From Amphirosellinia nigrospora (Eukaryota; Ascomycota; Sordariomycetes; Xylariales; Xylariaceae), in contig SCHM01000003.1 of the NCBI GenBank assembly GCA_004123355.1, positions 7,459,058 to 7,523,057 on the forward strand: a stretch of DNA of 64,000 bases, in the 5' to 3' direction. Positions 49,619 through 62,741 of this stretch are shown here, one piece after another. The position numbers and the translations under genes are program-made. Positions within the stretch are counted from its first letter, which is position 1. Each line of letters begins with the position of its first letter. Below the pieces are notes generated by a model, which was not told where the DNA came from, ran no database searches, and saw nothing but the letters and a program-made list of their open reading frames with translations.

Positions 49619-50560
49619 GAGGACCTTAGCTGGAACCAAGTGCCTAGAGGATACAGTTCAAAAGTACACATATGTTGCCGAAAGATCACAGATGTTGGTG
49701 ATTTAGAGTAATGTTATTTCAGTTTGGTTTCTATGAAGCTTACTAGGTAGTTAAAGAGTGCTATTTAGTTACATAAGATGAAATATAAATCACCCAGTAT
49801 TGTTATACGAATACCCCATCTTTTAATGGAAATATGAAGAGAGGGGACAAGACATTTCTAGATTGCAAACATGAGGCCTCACCAAGTACGAAGCTATCAA
49901 AACATGTTCTTAGGGCTGTGTACGGGACACCCTGCCCGTAGAGCTAAATGCGATATCGGTGTTCTAAGCAGGACCTTAAGCGATGCCTGATATAGATTAA
50001 ACATCTAAGTATGAGATCCTTAAGTAGAGCGGTATATTCGTTGCAATGGATTTAATTGCAGGGTGTCTCAATTTTAATATTATTTCTCTTCTTAAGCTAC
50101 ATAACAGAAGGAAAGCCACTCAAGTGGTGGCGAACACGCCTTAGAGGTGATGAAATTCGGCCTCCGCCGAAAGCTAGGCGTTATCGGCATAGAGCGAAAA
50201 AGGCCGCGTGAGAGTGGCCCTAGGGAGGCTGTGTAGATGACAGCTACGTAGTCTGATAAGCCAACCAAACCATCTCAATCTGCGATACGGATTTCGGAAA
50301 AACTTGCACAGCTATAATTAGAATATGGTGGGAAACTTTGTTTTCTTGTGAAATGTTCTTGAGTGGTTCACTGATCCAAAAGACTGAACCTTCAACTACT
50401 CAGCTCGCATCATTAGTTAGGCAGTCCAGCTCCCACTGCCTTCTAGTATCTCAAATACATATAAAAGATTCTGTATCAAATTATAGAACTCTTCGAAGCC
50501 AATCAGGCCTGTTATTTTAACTCTTTTACTTCATAATCGTTTGTACCTTATACTTGCACG
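49619..50560. other. Intergenic, promoter side of the PKS-NRPS
   Basis: No gene is supported here. The right 100 bp hold the TATA-like element annotated separately. Confidence 0.4.
50460..50465 (+). promoter_or_regulatory. TATA-like element upstream of the PKS-NRPS
   Basis: TATAAA lies 95 bp before the ATG at 50,561, a usual fungal spacing. No second core element was identified. Confidence 0.35.
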
Positions 50561-53500
50561 ATGCCTTTTGAGCCTATTGCCATAATAGGGAGTGGTTGCC
50601 GCCTTCCTGGCGGCGCCAACACCCCGGCAAAGTTATGGGATGTTCTCAAAAGCCCCTGATTTGAGGCAAGAAATTCCCAAGGATCGGTTCAACGTTGATA
50701 GATACTATCACCCTGATAACTTGCACCATGGAACGAGTAATATTCGCCACTCATATGTTCTTGAGGATGATTACCGGAACTTTGATGCCAACTTCTTTGG
50801 TGTCAAGACGGTTGAAGCCTCGGCCAGTATGTTCCTAACACGTTTAAACCTCATTGCTCCTGCATATTCCCCAAACAAGGCTTGAATACCTACTCTTTGG
50901 TACTTACTGACCCCAGCGTGTAAACAGTGGACCCGCAACAGCGCCTCCTACTTGAGACTGTATACGAGAGTCTCGAGTCAGCAGGCATACCGATGGACAT
51001 CCTTCGGGGGTCACAGACCGGTGCCTTTGTTGGGAACATGAGCGTTGACTATACCGAAATTCTCTCTCAAGACGTCGACTCATTCCCCACGTACTTCGCC
51101 CCAGGAACCGCCCGCAGTATCCTAAGCAACAGAATATCTTACTTCTTCGATTGGCATGGCCCATCGGTCTCTGTCGACACGGCTTGCTCGTCTAGTCTGG
51201 TGGCTCTCCACCAGGCGGTTCAGAGCCTCAGGGCTGGTGAAATCCCGCTCGCCATCGTCGCCGGCGCAAACTTACTACTTGGGCCAGCCCAGTACATCGC
51301 CGAGAGCAAGCTCAAGATGTTGTCCCCCAACGGACGGTCTCGCATGTGGGATGAAGCTGCTGACGGCTACGCTCGCGGGGAAGGGTTCGTCTCTGTCCTG
51401 AAAAAGCTGAGCGACGCCGTTAGCGACGGGGACCAGATCGAGTGTATCATTCGGGAAACCGGGACTAACCACGATGGTAAAACTAAAGGTATGAGTCAAC
51501 TGCGACCGTAAACGAAAACACTTCTCATTATGATGAGCTAATTGCCCGTGTAGGCATTACCATGCCTAGCCCGACTGCCCAAGCTGCCTTGATACGGGAG
51601 ACCTATAAGCGAGCTGGTCTCGACATTAGCGTCGCGGCTGACCGACCGCAATACTTCGAGGCTCACGGCACCGGTACGCCAGCCGGTGATCCAGTCGAGG
51701 CCGAAGCTATCAGTACTGCGTTCTATGGCCCCGAGTCCGGCTTCACACGTGGATTTGAAGACCCCAAACTCTTAGTCGGATCGGTGAAAACCGTCATCGG
51801 GCACACTGAAGGCACTGCAGGCTTGGCGTCAGTGCTCAAGGTCTCACTCGCTCTACAAGCTAAGCAGGTTCCTCCAAACCTCCATCTTAATAGACTGAGT
51901 GCAACAGTTAAACCTCACTACAAGAATCTTGAGATCCCGACATCTCTCAGACAATGGCCTGACGCTCCGGGGCAAGTCAGACGCGCGAGTGTAAATAGCT
52001 TTGGGTTCGGCGGAGCGGTGAGTGATGGCAATTCTTGGCATCAAGCCCTCTCTTTCGCCAGACACTGATCATCTTAAACTAGAATGCCCACGCTATTCTG
52101 GAAGCCTATTCTCCTGAAGTCGACAAAGAAGTACCGCCTATTCTGTCGACGACTCACTTTTCTCCTCTGCTTTTCTCCGCTGCCTCAGACAGAGCTCTTG
52201 CCGCCAATGTCGCTGCACATGCTGCCTATCTTGACGCGAATCCCGACGCAAGCCTGCACGATGTATCATTTACTCTGTACAACCACCGTTCCACTCTACA
52301 AAAGCGCGCACTCTTCCCTGCTTCGTCTCGCGACGCGCTTAGTCAAAAATTGCGCGATTATGAAGCAGCGCCAGAGGCCCCCAAGGGCGGTGTTATTCGC
52401 ACACTGCCACATAAGCCAAAGATCCTTGGTGTCTTCACAGGCCAGGGTGCTCAATGGCCTCGGATGGGAGCAGAGTTGATTGAGAACTCCGCCACCGTTC
52501 GTGATATTGTAGCTGCGCTTGAGAAGAGCCTTGCCGATCTTCCTCCTTCTGACCGCCCCTCGTGGTCTCTAAAGGAGCAGATGCTCGCACCCGCTGGCGA
52601 ATCCCAAATCCAGAAGGCTGAGCTATCCCAGCCCCTCTGCACCGCATTACAAATTATCTTGGTCGACATTCTGCGCCAAGCTGGTGTTACCTTCAGTGCT
52701 GTGATCGGCCACTCCTCTGGTGAGATTGGAGCTGCGTATGCGGCGGGCATCATCACCGCGTCTGAGGCTATCCGAATTGCCTATTACCGCGGTTTTCATA
52801 CGCACAGGTGCCGAGGCCCTGCTGGCCAGAAAGGCGCTATGATGGCCGTCGGCACATCCTTTGAGGATGCGGAGGAACTCTGCGGTCTCGATGATTTCAC
52901 AGGTCGCTTGTGCGTAGCCGCTAGCAACTCGTCGTCGAGTGTAACGATCTCTGGAGACGCCGACGCTATTGAGGAGCTCTCTGTTGTTATGGAGGAGGAG
53001 AACAAGTTCCACCGGGCTCTTCAAGTTGACAAGGCCTACCACTCTCATCATATGATCCCGTGCCTTGACCAATACATCGCATCTCTCGAAGCCTGCAGGA
53101 TCTCGCCCAAGGTTGAAAATGACAGCGGGTGCGCTTGGATATCGAGTGTTCACGCAGGGGATGTTGCCGACGTAGCTGATGATCTTGGTTCCGTCTACTG
53201 GGCAAACAACATGGGTCAGCCAGTCCTCTTCTCGCAAGCATGTGAAATCGCTGTACGTGAACAGGGGCCTTTTGATCACGTCATTGAAGTTGGGCCACAT
53301 CCAGCTCTCAAGAGTCCTGCTAGCCGGGTCATTGAGGACACGATTAAAGAGAAGGTACCATACTCTAGCACTCTCACTCGCAAGCGTAGTGCGATTGAGG
53401 CCCTCTCGGAATGTGTCGGTAACCTCTGGGCAATTAACGGTCCCGAGGCCGTGAATTTCGAGGCATACGATATTATGCTGTCTGGTTTGAAGTCCCGCCA

Positions 53501-56500
53501 CCTTGTGAAAGACTTACCCTTCTACCAGTGGGATCATGAGACATCCCACTTCCATGATTCTCGTATAATCAAGGCGGCACGGACGGCTACTATGGTAGCC
53601 AACGAGCTTCTTGGTACTAGGATTCCTGATTCTAGCCAGAGTGAAGCGCGTTGGCGCAACCGTCTGAATTCAAGCGAAGTCCCATGGATCAAGCACCATC
53701 AAGTTCAAAACCAAGTTGTCTTCCCAGCAACTGGTTACATTGCGTGTGCTCTCGAAGCCGTGAGGGAGTTGCTTTCCGGGACGCCAATTGCGGTTGTTGA
53801 GCTAAGAGACTTTGTCGTTGGACAGGCCCTGTTAGTTCCCGATCGAGTCGGTGTTGAAACGATAGCCTCCTTGACCAACATCACGAAGTCTGCTAAGATA
53901 ATAGAGGCGCGATACACTTTTATCGCGGAGGACGTTCGCAGTGGCTCTATTGAGCTTTTTGAGAAGGCGTCGGCTAACGTCGTCATTTATCTTGGAGAGG
54001 CTAGCGCTGATGCTTTGCCTTTGCGACCCGAGGGAGACATTCTAATGATAGATGTGCACGAGGACCGATTCTACGACGCTGTTAGCACGCTTGGGTTTGG
54101 TTATACTGGGCCATTCAAAGCGCTTAATAGGCTTCAACGCAAAATAAATCTCGCTCACGGTTACATCACTCACCTGAACCCACACCTGGATTTGACCGCC
54201 TTCTTGTACATCCAGCGCCCCTCGACGCAGCGATTCAATCTATTATCCTTGCTTATTGCTTCCCAGGAGACACGCGACTTCGTACTGTCCACCTTCCTAC
54301 TAGGATTGACATGATCCGTTTCAACATTCCCCTGTGCGAATCTGCTCTCCTGCCCAAACGCCTTTCAGATCGTCAGTGCCCAAGGGAGGTATTGAGCTCA
54401 ATGACATCAATGGTGACGTAGACATCTACACCGAAGATGGTGCCACCCTTATTCAACTTCAGGGTCTGCACACCAAACCCCTCGTACCTCCAACTGTAGA
54501 TTCTGATCTCAGTCTCTTCACCGAGTTCCAATATGGCCCACTACTACCCCGTGGCCAGCGCCTGATTCTGGAAGGTGCAAAAGCAGTGGCTGAGCAAGCA
54601 TTGTTTGAAGATCTCGAGCGTGTAGCCTACTACATCTCCGGACTCTCGACTTAGCAATTGCTATAGAACAGCGTGTCAATCTGCCCACCCCACAAATCGC
54701 CTTGTTCAACTACATCGACAACATGCTCAGCCGGGTCAAGTCAGGGTCACTACCACATGTACAGGCAGAATGGGATAATGATTCTCATAATGACATAATG
54801 CGCCTCGTAGCGCGTCATCAAGATAGTATTGACCTCGAGCTCATGTGCGCAGTTGGTGAGAACCTGCCTTCTGTCGTTAGAGGACACATGAATATGCTGG
54901 AGCCCATGGTTGATGGCAACAAACTCAATCGCTTCTATGTTGATGCCCTTGGAATGCCTCGGTATACTGAGGAGCTGGCTCGGATCGTTGCTCAGATCAG
55001 TAATCGTCACCCACACATGCATATTCTTGAAGTTGGGGCTGGCACAGGCGGTGCTACGAAGATTCTCCTCAAACATTTAACAGGACAGTTCAACTCATAC
55101 ACGTATACCGACATCTCTAGTGGTTTCTCGCCACCGCGCAGGACGTATTTCGCCAGACCCCCAGAATGACGTTCAAAACACTTGATATTGAGAAGGACAT
55201 CGATGGACAGGGCTACAGTGAGCACACTTTTGACGTCGTTGTCGCCAACCTCGTCCACGCTACCAAGAGCCTCGAAGCAACTATGAATAATCTCAGGCGT
55301 CTCCTCAAGCCAGGTGGCTACTTAATACTCCTGGAATAACTGATAATAACCCTCTGCGATTTGGGTTTCTGTTCGGTGGTCTTCCTGGCTGGTGGCTAGG
55401 TCAAGACGACAACCGACAATTCTCTCCCTGTATTGATATTGAAGGGGGGATGCTGTCATGCACAAGACTGGCTTCTCGGGTGTTGATGCAGTCACCCCTC
55501 ACGTGGTCACTTGTCCCCTCTCAGTGATGCTCACCCAGGCTATCGATGATCGCTTCACTCTACTTCGAGATCTCTCACTGTTCCACCGCCAGACGCCATC
55601 TCAGAAACCCTAACTATTCTTGGGGCTCCCTCTGGTGTCGCTGCAGACATGACGGAGGCAGTAGGGGCTAAGATCTCATCCTGTTTTAAGAATGTCCGCG
55701 TCACTACTGATTTGAATGAGCTATTGACTAAAGAACTGCCTCTCATGGGCACTGTACTGTCCCTTGTTGAGCTTGATTCACCGATCTTCAAAGATATGAC
55801 GGCCGAAAGACTCCGAGCATTCCAGCATGTCTTCAAACAATCGAAGAATGTCGTGTGGGTAACTATTGGTGCTAAGTCCACCAATCCGTGGTCTGCCATG
55901 GTCATCGGGGTCGCAAGGAACGTGGTCCTTGAGATGCCTCACTTGCGATTTCAACTTGTTGACTTTGATAACGAAAGTTCAGTCTCAGCTGTGTTATTTG
56001 CAGTGCCCTGATGTCTCATGAATACAGCGGAAACCTCGAAGCATTGGGTAAAAGTAGCGACTTTCTTCATACTACAGAGCCCATTCTGTACCACGAGGAT
56101 GGATACCTGCAAATTGCCCGCCTCAAGCTGAGCAAGAACCGCAATCTGCGCTACAATGCTTCTCGACGGCCACTTTACGAGGATGTTGATCCAAAGCTCA
56201 CGCGCTTAGAACTTACCATCACAGATTTAGGATCACACACATTGGAGCATGCCTCCACTCGGCAAGTGGCTGAAACTCGTTCGGATGTGATCAAGGTTCA
56301 AGTGGAGAATCAATCTCTAGATCCGTGAAGATGCCATCATCTGATTTCCTATTCGTCGTGTCGGGTACAGATGAAAGCGGTAGATCTGTTGTCGCCTTGT
56401 CCGATACCCATAGCTCCGTAATTGACGTCGATCGTGCATGGACCATTCCCATTAGCGCTCCCGGATATGTAGAAGCGACTATTCTGGCCTTGCACGATGC

Positions 56501-59500
56501 ACTTCTCGCTCAGACTCTGGTCAATGGCATAGAGAGCGGCACTTGCCTCATTGTTCTTGATGCCTCCCTGCTCTCACAAAGGTCCTGAAAAAAGCTGGAG
56601 GTCGCCACAACATCAAAATCGTCAGCCTAATGTCATCTAAGACTAACGTTGCTGGGACCATCTCCATCCATCCCAACGATTCGAGCCGGTCAATTGGGAA
56701 CAAGCTTCGGGTCGTAGGTTCTCGGATATCTCGGTTCACGAACTTGAGTATTAACAACAGCGCGGCTCAAGCAGTTGCTTCCTGCCTTCCGATCCACTGT
56801 GACGTCCAGGATTGGAATAAGTTAACCCATTCAAGTGCTTTCGTAACCGAGCGCACTAGCTTGGTCTCGACTGCGAGGTTCCTTCTCTGTTGAAGACAGC
56901 TTGGGCGTATGTCAAGTCAGATAGAGTCAGCAACGACGCTACTGCAATTTCACGTCTTAATCTCAAGTCTCTCCCGTCTTCCAACTCGTCTGTCATTAGT
57001 CTAATTGACTGGACTGAGCATACCTTGCTCCCTGCGCAGATCAGAACCCTGTCGTCAACTATCACCTTCTCAGACGATAAAACCTATTGGCTAGTCGGTC
57101 TCACCGGGGGTCTAGGTCTTTCTCTTTGCAGCTGGATGATTGACCATGGAGCTCGGCACTTGGTGATTACTAGCCGCAATCCCAAGGTCGACCATAAGTG
57201 GCTGGCAGATGTGGAATCGCGCGGAGCTTTCGTGAAGGCCTTCTCCAACGACGTCACCAACAGAGCTGTCCATGCAGCGTATAAAATGATCTGTGAAACC
57301 ATGCCGCCAATTGGTGGTGTCGCTCAAGGTGCTATGGTGCTGAACGACGCCATGTTTGCGGAGATGACGATGCCAATCATGGAGAAGGTCATCAAGCGAA
57401 GGTCAAAGGCAGCATTTACTTGGAAGAAATATTCTATGATACGCCTTTAGAGTTTTTCATTTACTTCTCCTCGATCGCCGCAATCACTGGCAACAAGGGT
57501 CAAAGCATGTATGCCGCAGCCAATATGTTCATAAACACTCTTGCAGCACAGCGCCGACAGCGCGGAGCCGTGGCCTCTGTCCTTAACATCGGTGCCATCA
57601 TGGGCAATGGGTACATCACTCGCGAGCTTAACGCTAAGCAACAGACTTTCCTTCAGGAGATTGGCAATATCTGGCTTAGTGAGCAAGACTTTTTAAATAT
57701 TTTCGCTGAAGGCGTCCGTGCCAGTCAGCTAGGCGGGGATGAGACCATGGAGATAACTACTGGCCTACGACTCGCGACGCCTGATAGCAAGATGAGCTGG
57801 GCTTCCGACCCAATATTCCATCACCTGGTTCTATACAATGAGGGACCATCAGGCGCCAGCCTTCAGAAGTCAGGCAACATACCTCTCAAGAGTCAACTCG
57901 AGGGAGTTAGTAGTCAGGACAAAGTACTCCATGTTCTAGATAATGCCTTCTCCTTGAAGATCAAGGCGATTCTTCAGATCCCTTCGGACCGCGACATTCT
58001 TGACACGGGTCTCGATCAGTTAGGCATGGATTCTCTTATTGCTGTCGAGATTCGATCCTGGTTCTTGAAGGAACTCAGCGTGGATGTGCCCGTACTCGAG
58101 ATTTTAAATGGAGGATCTGCGCGAACATTGCTACGAAATATTAGAGACGTAGTGATCACCTCAGTGGGACTGCAACTTGAAACTGGGAATGAGTCTGTCG
58201 GCGAGGCGCCCAGCTTAAAAGCACCGGTAATGGCATCTATGACTCCTCTTGCTGTTACGACACCCCCCAACATCAAGTCCACTGTCGAGAAGATGCCACC
58301 AGTGCTTGCTGAAGACGCCTCCAGATATTGCTGACAGCACTAGCTAAGGGGCAGCCTCTTCAGAGCGCCTATCTACTACGTCTCCAACTCCATATTCTGC
58401 TTCTCTCTATACGCCAGATTTCCCTGTCTCTGGAATAGTCAAGCCAAGCTCCGAGTCTACGGCATCCTGCACGCCTTCGTCTCAAGACCCTATCGAGAGA
58501 TATATTCCTGTTTCTTTCGGTCAATCACGCTTCTGGTTCCTGAAACGTTTCCTGTCAAACCACAGTGCATTCAACATCACTACTATTGTGGGAATGCGGG
58601 GCGGCTTGAGTATTGATCGGCTAGCTAAGTCATTCAATGCTGTTGCTAACCATCACGAAGCCCTTCGCACTGCATTTATCTGTACAAACAACCAACCAAT
58701 GCAAGTTGTGTTGAAGAATTCAAGCCTCGAACTTGAGCACCGTGTTATCGCAAGCTCTGCGGAAGTGACAGATGCTTACGAGGCTCTTCAAAGCCATATC
58801 TACAACCTTGAGTCAGGACAGACGATGCGAATGCAACTCCTCACATTGTCCTCAACTACACACTTTTTACTGCTAGGTTACCATCATATCAACATGGATG
58901 GTCTAAGCTTTGAAGTTTTGTTCAATGATATTCAAAAAGCATATGAAGGCACACCTTTCACCCTAGCGTCATCCAATACCCCGACTTCATAATTCGTGAG
59001 CAACGTGAGTACCAAACGGGTGCATGGAAATCCGAGCTAGATTTTTGGAAGAAGGAATTCGCGACGCTTCCAGAACCGCTTCCGCTATTTCCCCTTTCTA
59101 CCAAGGCCACGCGCCCTTCGACCATTGAGTACGGCACCACCCGTGTAGAGCGTCGTATCCCTGCACAACTTTCATCGACTATCAAGCAGGTCTCCCGCAA
59201 GTTCAAGGGGAGCGTTTTTGCATTCTATCTCGCTTTGCTCAAAGCGCTAGTAGTCCGACATGTTAACATTGATCAAGTTTGCATCGGCATAGCGGATGCC
59301 AATCGCCGGCAGAGTGAGGTCATCGAGAGCGTTGGTCTTTACTTGAACCTTGTCCCTCTGCTTGTTACCAATGATCCTGCACAGCCCTTTGGTGAATCCG
59401 TGTCTGAAATGCAGCGCAAGTCACAGGCAGCGCTAGCCAATTCCAGAGTTCCATTTGACGTTATTCTCAACGAGCTCGCCGTCGCGCGCTCTTCGTCCCA

Positions 59501-62500
59501 CACTCCTCTATTCCAGGTGTTCCTGAATTACCGCCAAGGCGTCCGAGAGGTTCGTGAGTTCTGCGACTGCGAATGCGAAGGCGAGCTCCTCGGTGGTGGT
59601 GAATTGGCCTATGATATCAGTTTCGACATCGTCGAGAACCCAGGTGGCGAGACCAACGTGATGCTCTCAGTCCAAAAGGCTCTATATGACAAGGCCGGGG
59701 CTCAAATACTAATCGATTCATTTTTTACCCTCATGGAATCCTTTGCTAGCAACCCCGCAATGCGTCTGAACAAGTCGGCCCTGTACCAGAAGACTGCCAT
59801 TGAACAAGCTATAGAACTCGGCACTGGACCTGAGTACCAGCACACTTGGCCAGCCACTATCCCCCACAGACTTGAGGAGCTAATCAAGGAGAGCCCGAGA
59901 AACTAGCTCTCACTGATGGGCGAGATGAGAATGTCTCCTACGAAGAAATGGGCGCGCTCATCAATCGTGTTTCCAAGGCTCTAGACAAGTTTCCATCCGA
60001 TGGGATCATTGGCGTCATTCAGCGCCCCACGCCGCGTCTCGTAGCATCTATTCTCGGTATCATGAAATCCGGTCGAGTCGTCGTTCCCCTTGATCCTCGA
60101 GTCGGAACAGCTCGTCTCATGGCCATTGCTGCGGAGTCACAGCCTGTATGCATTCTAGTCGATGATTCGACCCAGGCCGAGGCAAAACATCTCGCCCGCG
60201 GTGCCGCCTTGATCAACGTTGCCACCTTTCCCACTGCTCCATGCAGTGCATCTACTGTTGCCTCACAGCCCAGCAGTCTCGCTGCACTGATTTACACGAG
60301 TGGATCTACCGGTAAGCCCAAGGGCATCTCTCTTAGCCACGCGGCCCTACGCAACAATATCGAGGTCATAAGTCAGCGTTTTGGATTGAAAAGGGGCACA
60401 GAGGTAGTGCTTCAGCAAACCGCCCTCAGCTTCGACATGTCCTTATTTCAGATGTTTACTGCCCTTTGCAATCATGGAACCGTGGTTATCGCCCCCGAGG
60501 ACGTCCGGGGTGACCCTCGTGCTCTCGCAGCGTTAATGTTGAAGACTGGCGTCACAATGACTGCAGCCACTCCTACGGAGTATAACTCCCTTATCCGCCA
60601 TGGTTCTTCTGATCTCAAGCAAAACGATAAATGGCGGGTAGCATGCTCCGGCGGTGAGAGGGCTACTAGCGTATTGGCTAACAACTTCTGTTCTCTTGGA
60701 TTGAACGACCTGCAGCTCATCGACGCCTACGGTCCTGCTGAGACTAGTTTTGCGTGCGGCTCTACTGATATTCCTTATCATGTTAGCACTGCACAGCAGC
60801 CTATGACAACTTTTAAACTTCTGTCGAACTACGCTATCTATATCCTAGGGGAACAGGACGGTAAGCCTGTACCAGTCGGCGTGCCCGGCGAAATCTACAT
60901 CGCAGGCGGCGGTGTAGGTCTTGGTTACCTGAACAACCCCGAACTTACTTCCCGACAATTCCCCACCAACCCCTATGCTAGCAAGAACTTCAAATCCCAA
61001 GGCTGGACCACGATGCACCGTACTGGAGATCGTGGTCGTCTATCACCTGATGGGAGATTGATTCTAGAGGGCCGTATCGATGGTGACAGCCAGGTCAAGC
61101 TCCGAGGTATTCGCATTAACCTCGAAGAAGTAGAACACTGCATCGTAACAGAATCTCACGGCCTGGTTGCTGAGGCTGCGGTCTCAATGAGGGCTTCATC
61201 TGGCACCGATTTTCTCGTCGCGCACATTGTCTTGAATAATAGCGACGCTAGCGACAATGAAATTGCCCGCGCCCAAGAGCTACATCGCCATCTTACTCTC
61301 CCTCAGTACATGCAGCCTTCCATCATAGTGCCCGTAGCCTCCCTACCTATGAATACTTCTCACAAATTGGATCGTCGAGCTCTTCGCACTCTGGACGTTC
61401 CTGTATCAAACAACACTAATGAAGCTGATCAACACTTAACACCGCTTCAGCAGCAAGTGAAGCAGCTCTGGGAGAAGGTCATTCCGGCTACTGTTCTAGC
61501 TCAACGCCCCATTGCAGTTGAAACTGACTTCTTCCATGTTGGCGGTACTTCACTCATGCTCGTTGAACTTCAGAGCCTAATCAAGAAGGAGTTGTCTCAT
61601 ATCCCTTCAGTGCAGCAACTCTTCCAGTCATCTACCCTCGCACCATGGCCATGATCATTGAGGGCGCGGCTGAAGAGGCCACCCAGTCATTTAACTGGGA
61701 AGCCGAAGCAGCGCTGCTAGAAGACAACATGTATACGCGCAAGGACCTTGCCACCACTGCCGCCGCATCACCTCCCAAGACAGTAGTCCTCACTGGCGCA
61801 ACGGGCTTCCTTGGACGACACATCCTAGAGCAGCTCCTCCGCCACTCGTCCGTGCAGAAGATCTTCGCCGTTGCCGTACGCAAAGAGTGCTCTGAGCTTC
61901 CCAAGAGACTTTTCGGCGACACCCGCGTTGAGATCCTCCGCGGCGACCTAGGGAGTGCGATCTCGGTCTTTCGGAGCAAGACAAAGAGCGCATTTTTAGT
62001 ACAGCTGACAGTATTTATCATAACGGCGCAGATGTTTCCTTCATGAAACATACAAGTCGCTGCGCCGCACCAATGTGCTAGCGACGAAAAATCTAGCAGC
62101 TTTGGCCGCGCGTCTCGGTCGCAAAGGCGTGCCCTTCCACTTCATCTCGTCCGCCAGCGTCACGCAACTCACCCCTCTAGAAGAAATAGGCGAGGTCAGC
62201 GTCTCGGCCTATCCGCCGCCGTCTTCCGGTCCGTCGACGGCTATACCGCGGCCAAATGGGTGAGCGAGCGCAACCTCGGCTCGTCGCCGCCGCGCACGGT
62301 CTTCCCGTCACCATCCACCGCCCAGCTTCAATCACAGGTAACGAATCCAGCGACCTCGACCTAATGGGCAACCTGTTCAAGTTCGTCGAGCGTCTCGAGG
62401 CCGTGCCCGACAGCCCTGCCTGGAAAGGCTACTTCGACCTGATCTCCGTGCACACCGTCGCGGGCATCGTCGCCAGGTCTGTCGTCGCCTCCAGCAACCG

Positions 62501-62741
62501 AACTAGCGGATCCAGCGTCAAGTATCAGTACGAGGCGGGCGAGATCGTATACCCGCTCTCGACCATGAAGGACATGATGCAGCTGGGCAGCGACTTTCCT
62601 GTTCGCGTCCTCGGTTTGCGAGATTGGGTCGATGAGGCTCAGGCCAAGGGCTTGAATCCCATGTTGGCTGCATATCTCCGGGCCAGTGTTGGAGAGAATA
62701 CGAGGCTGGCATTCCCCAAACTGATCAAGGGATCAACTTGA
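50561..62741 (+). CDS. Hybrid highly reducing PKS-NRPS, cluster core enzyme
   Basis: Domains in order: KS (DTACSSS cysteine at 51,185; [15 protein letters not shown]), AT (GHSSGEIG, about 52,706), DH ([10 protein letters not shown], about 53,695; partner Asp in HPAPLD), C-methyltransferase (LEVGAGTGG, about 55,024), a non-catalytic stretch where an ER would lie, KR (LTGGLG, about 57,097; MYAAAN Tyr, about 57,508), ACP (LGMDSL, about 58,020), C (HHINMDG), A ([27 protein letters not shown]), T (GGTSL), and R (TGATGFLG, about 61,793; YTAAK). Introns: 50,827-50,927, 51,489-51,553 and 52,018-52,082. About 20 one-base frame shifts are needed, the first at about 50,650 in a C run, yet frames of 300-740 codons between them are clean. 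The enzyme joins a methylated reduced polyketide to one amino acid and, by the R domain, should release an aldehyde. The lack of a working ER implies a partner enoyl reductase elsewhere. Confidence 0.9.

Noticed and set aside
52647-53501. 284-codon minus-strand frame
   Set aside because: It is antisense to the AT region of the PKS, whose forward frame has clear acyltransferase motifs.
61645-62741. Separate short-chain reductase gene downstream of the NRPS
   Set aside because: Spacing and order after the T domain, and continuity through one-base shifts, make it the R domain of the same protein.
61780-62741. Dieckmann-type (R*) release domain
   Set aside because: The YTAAK pair is present; Dieckmann-type domains usually lack the catalytic tyrosine, so reductive release is preferred.
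50561-62741. Explaining all PKS-NRPS frame changes as introns
   Set aside because: Only three places have donor, branch and acceptor with matching phase; the other shifts fall inside conserved motifs with no room for an intron.
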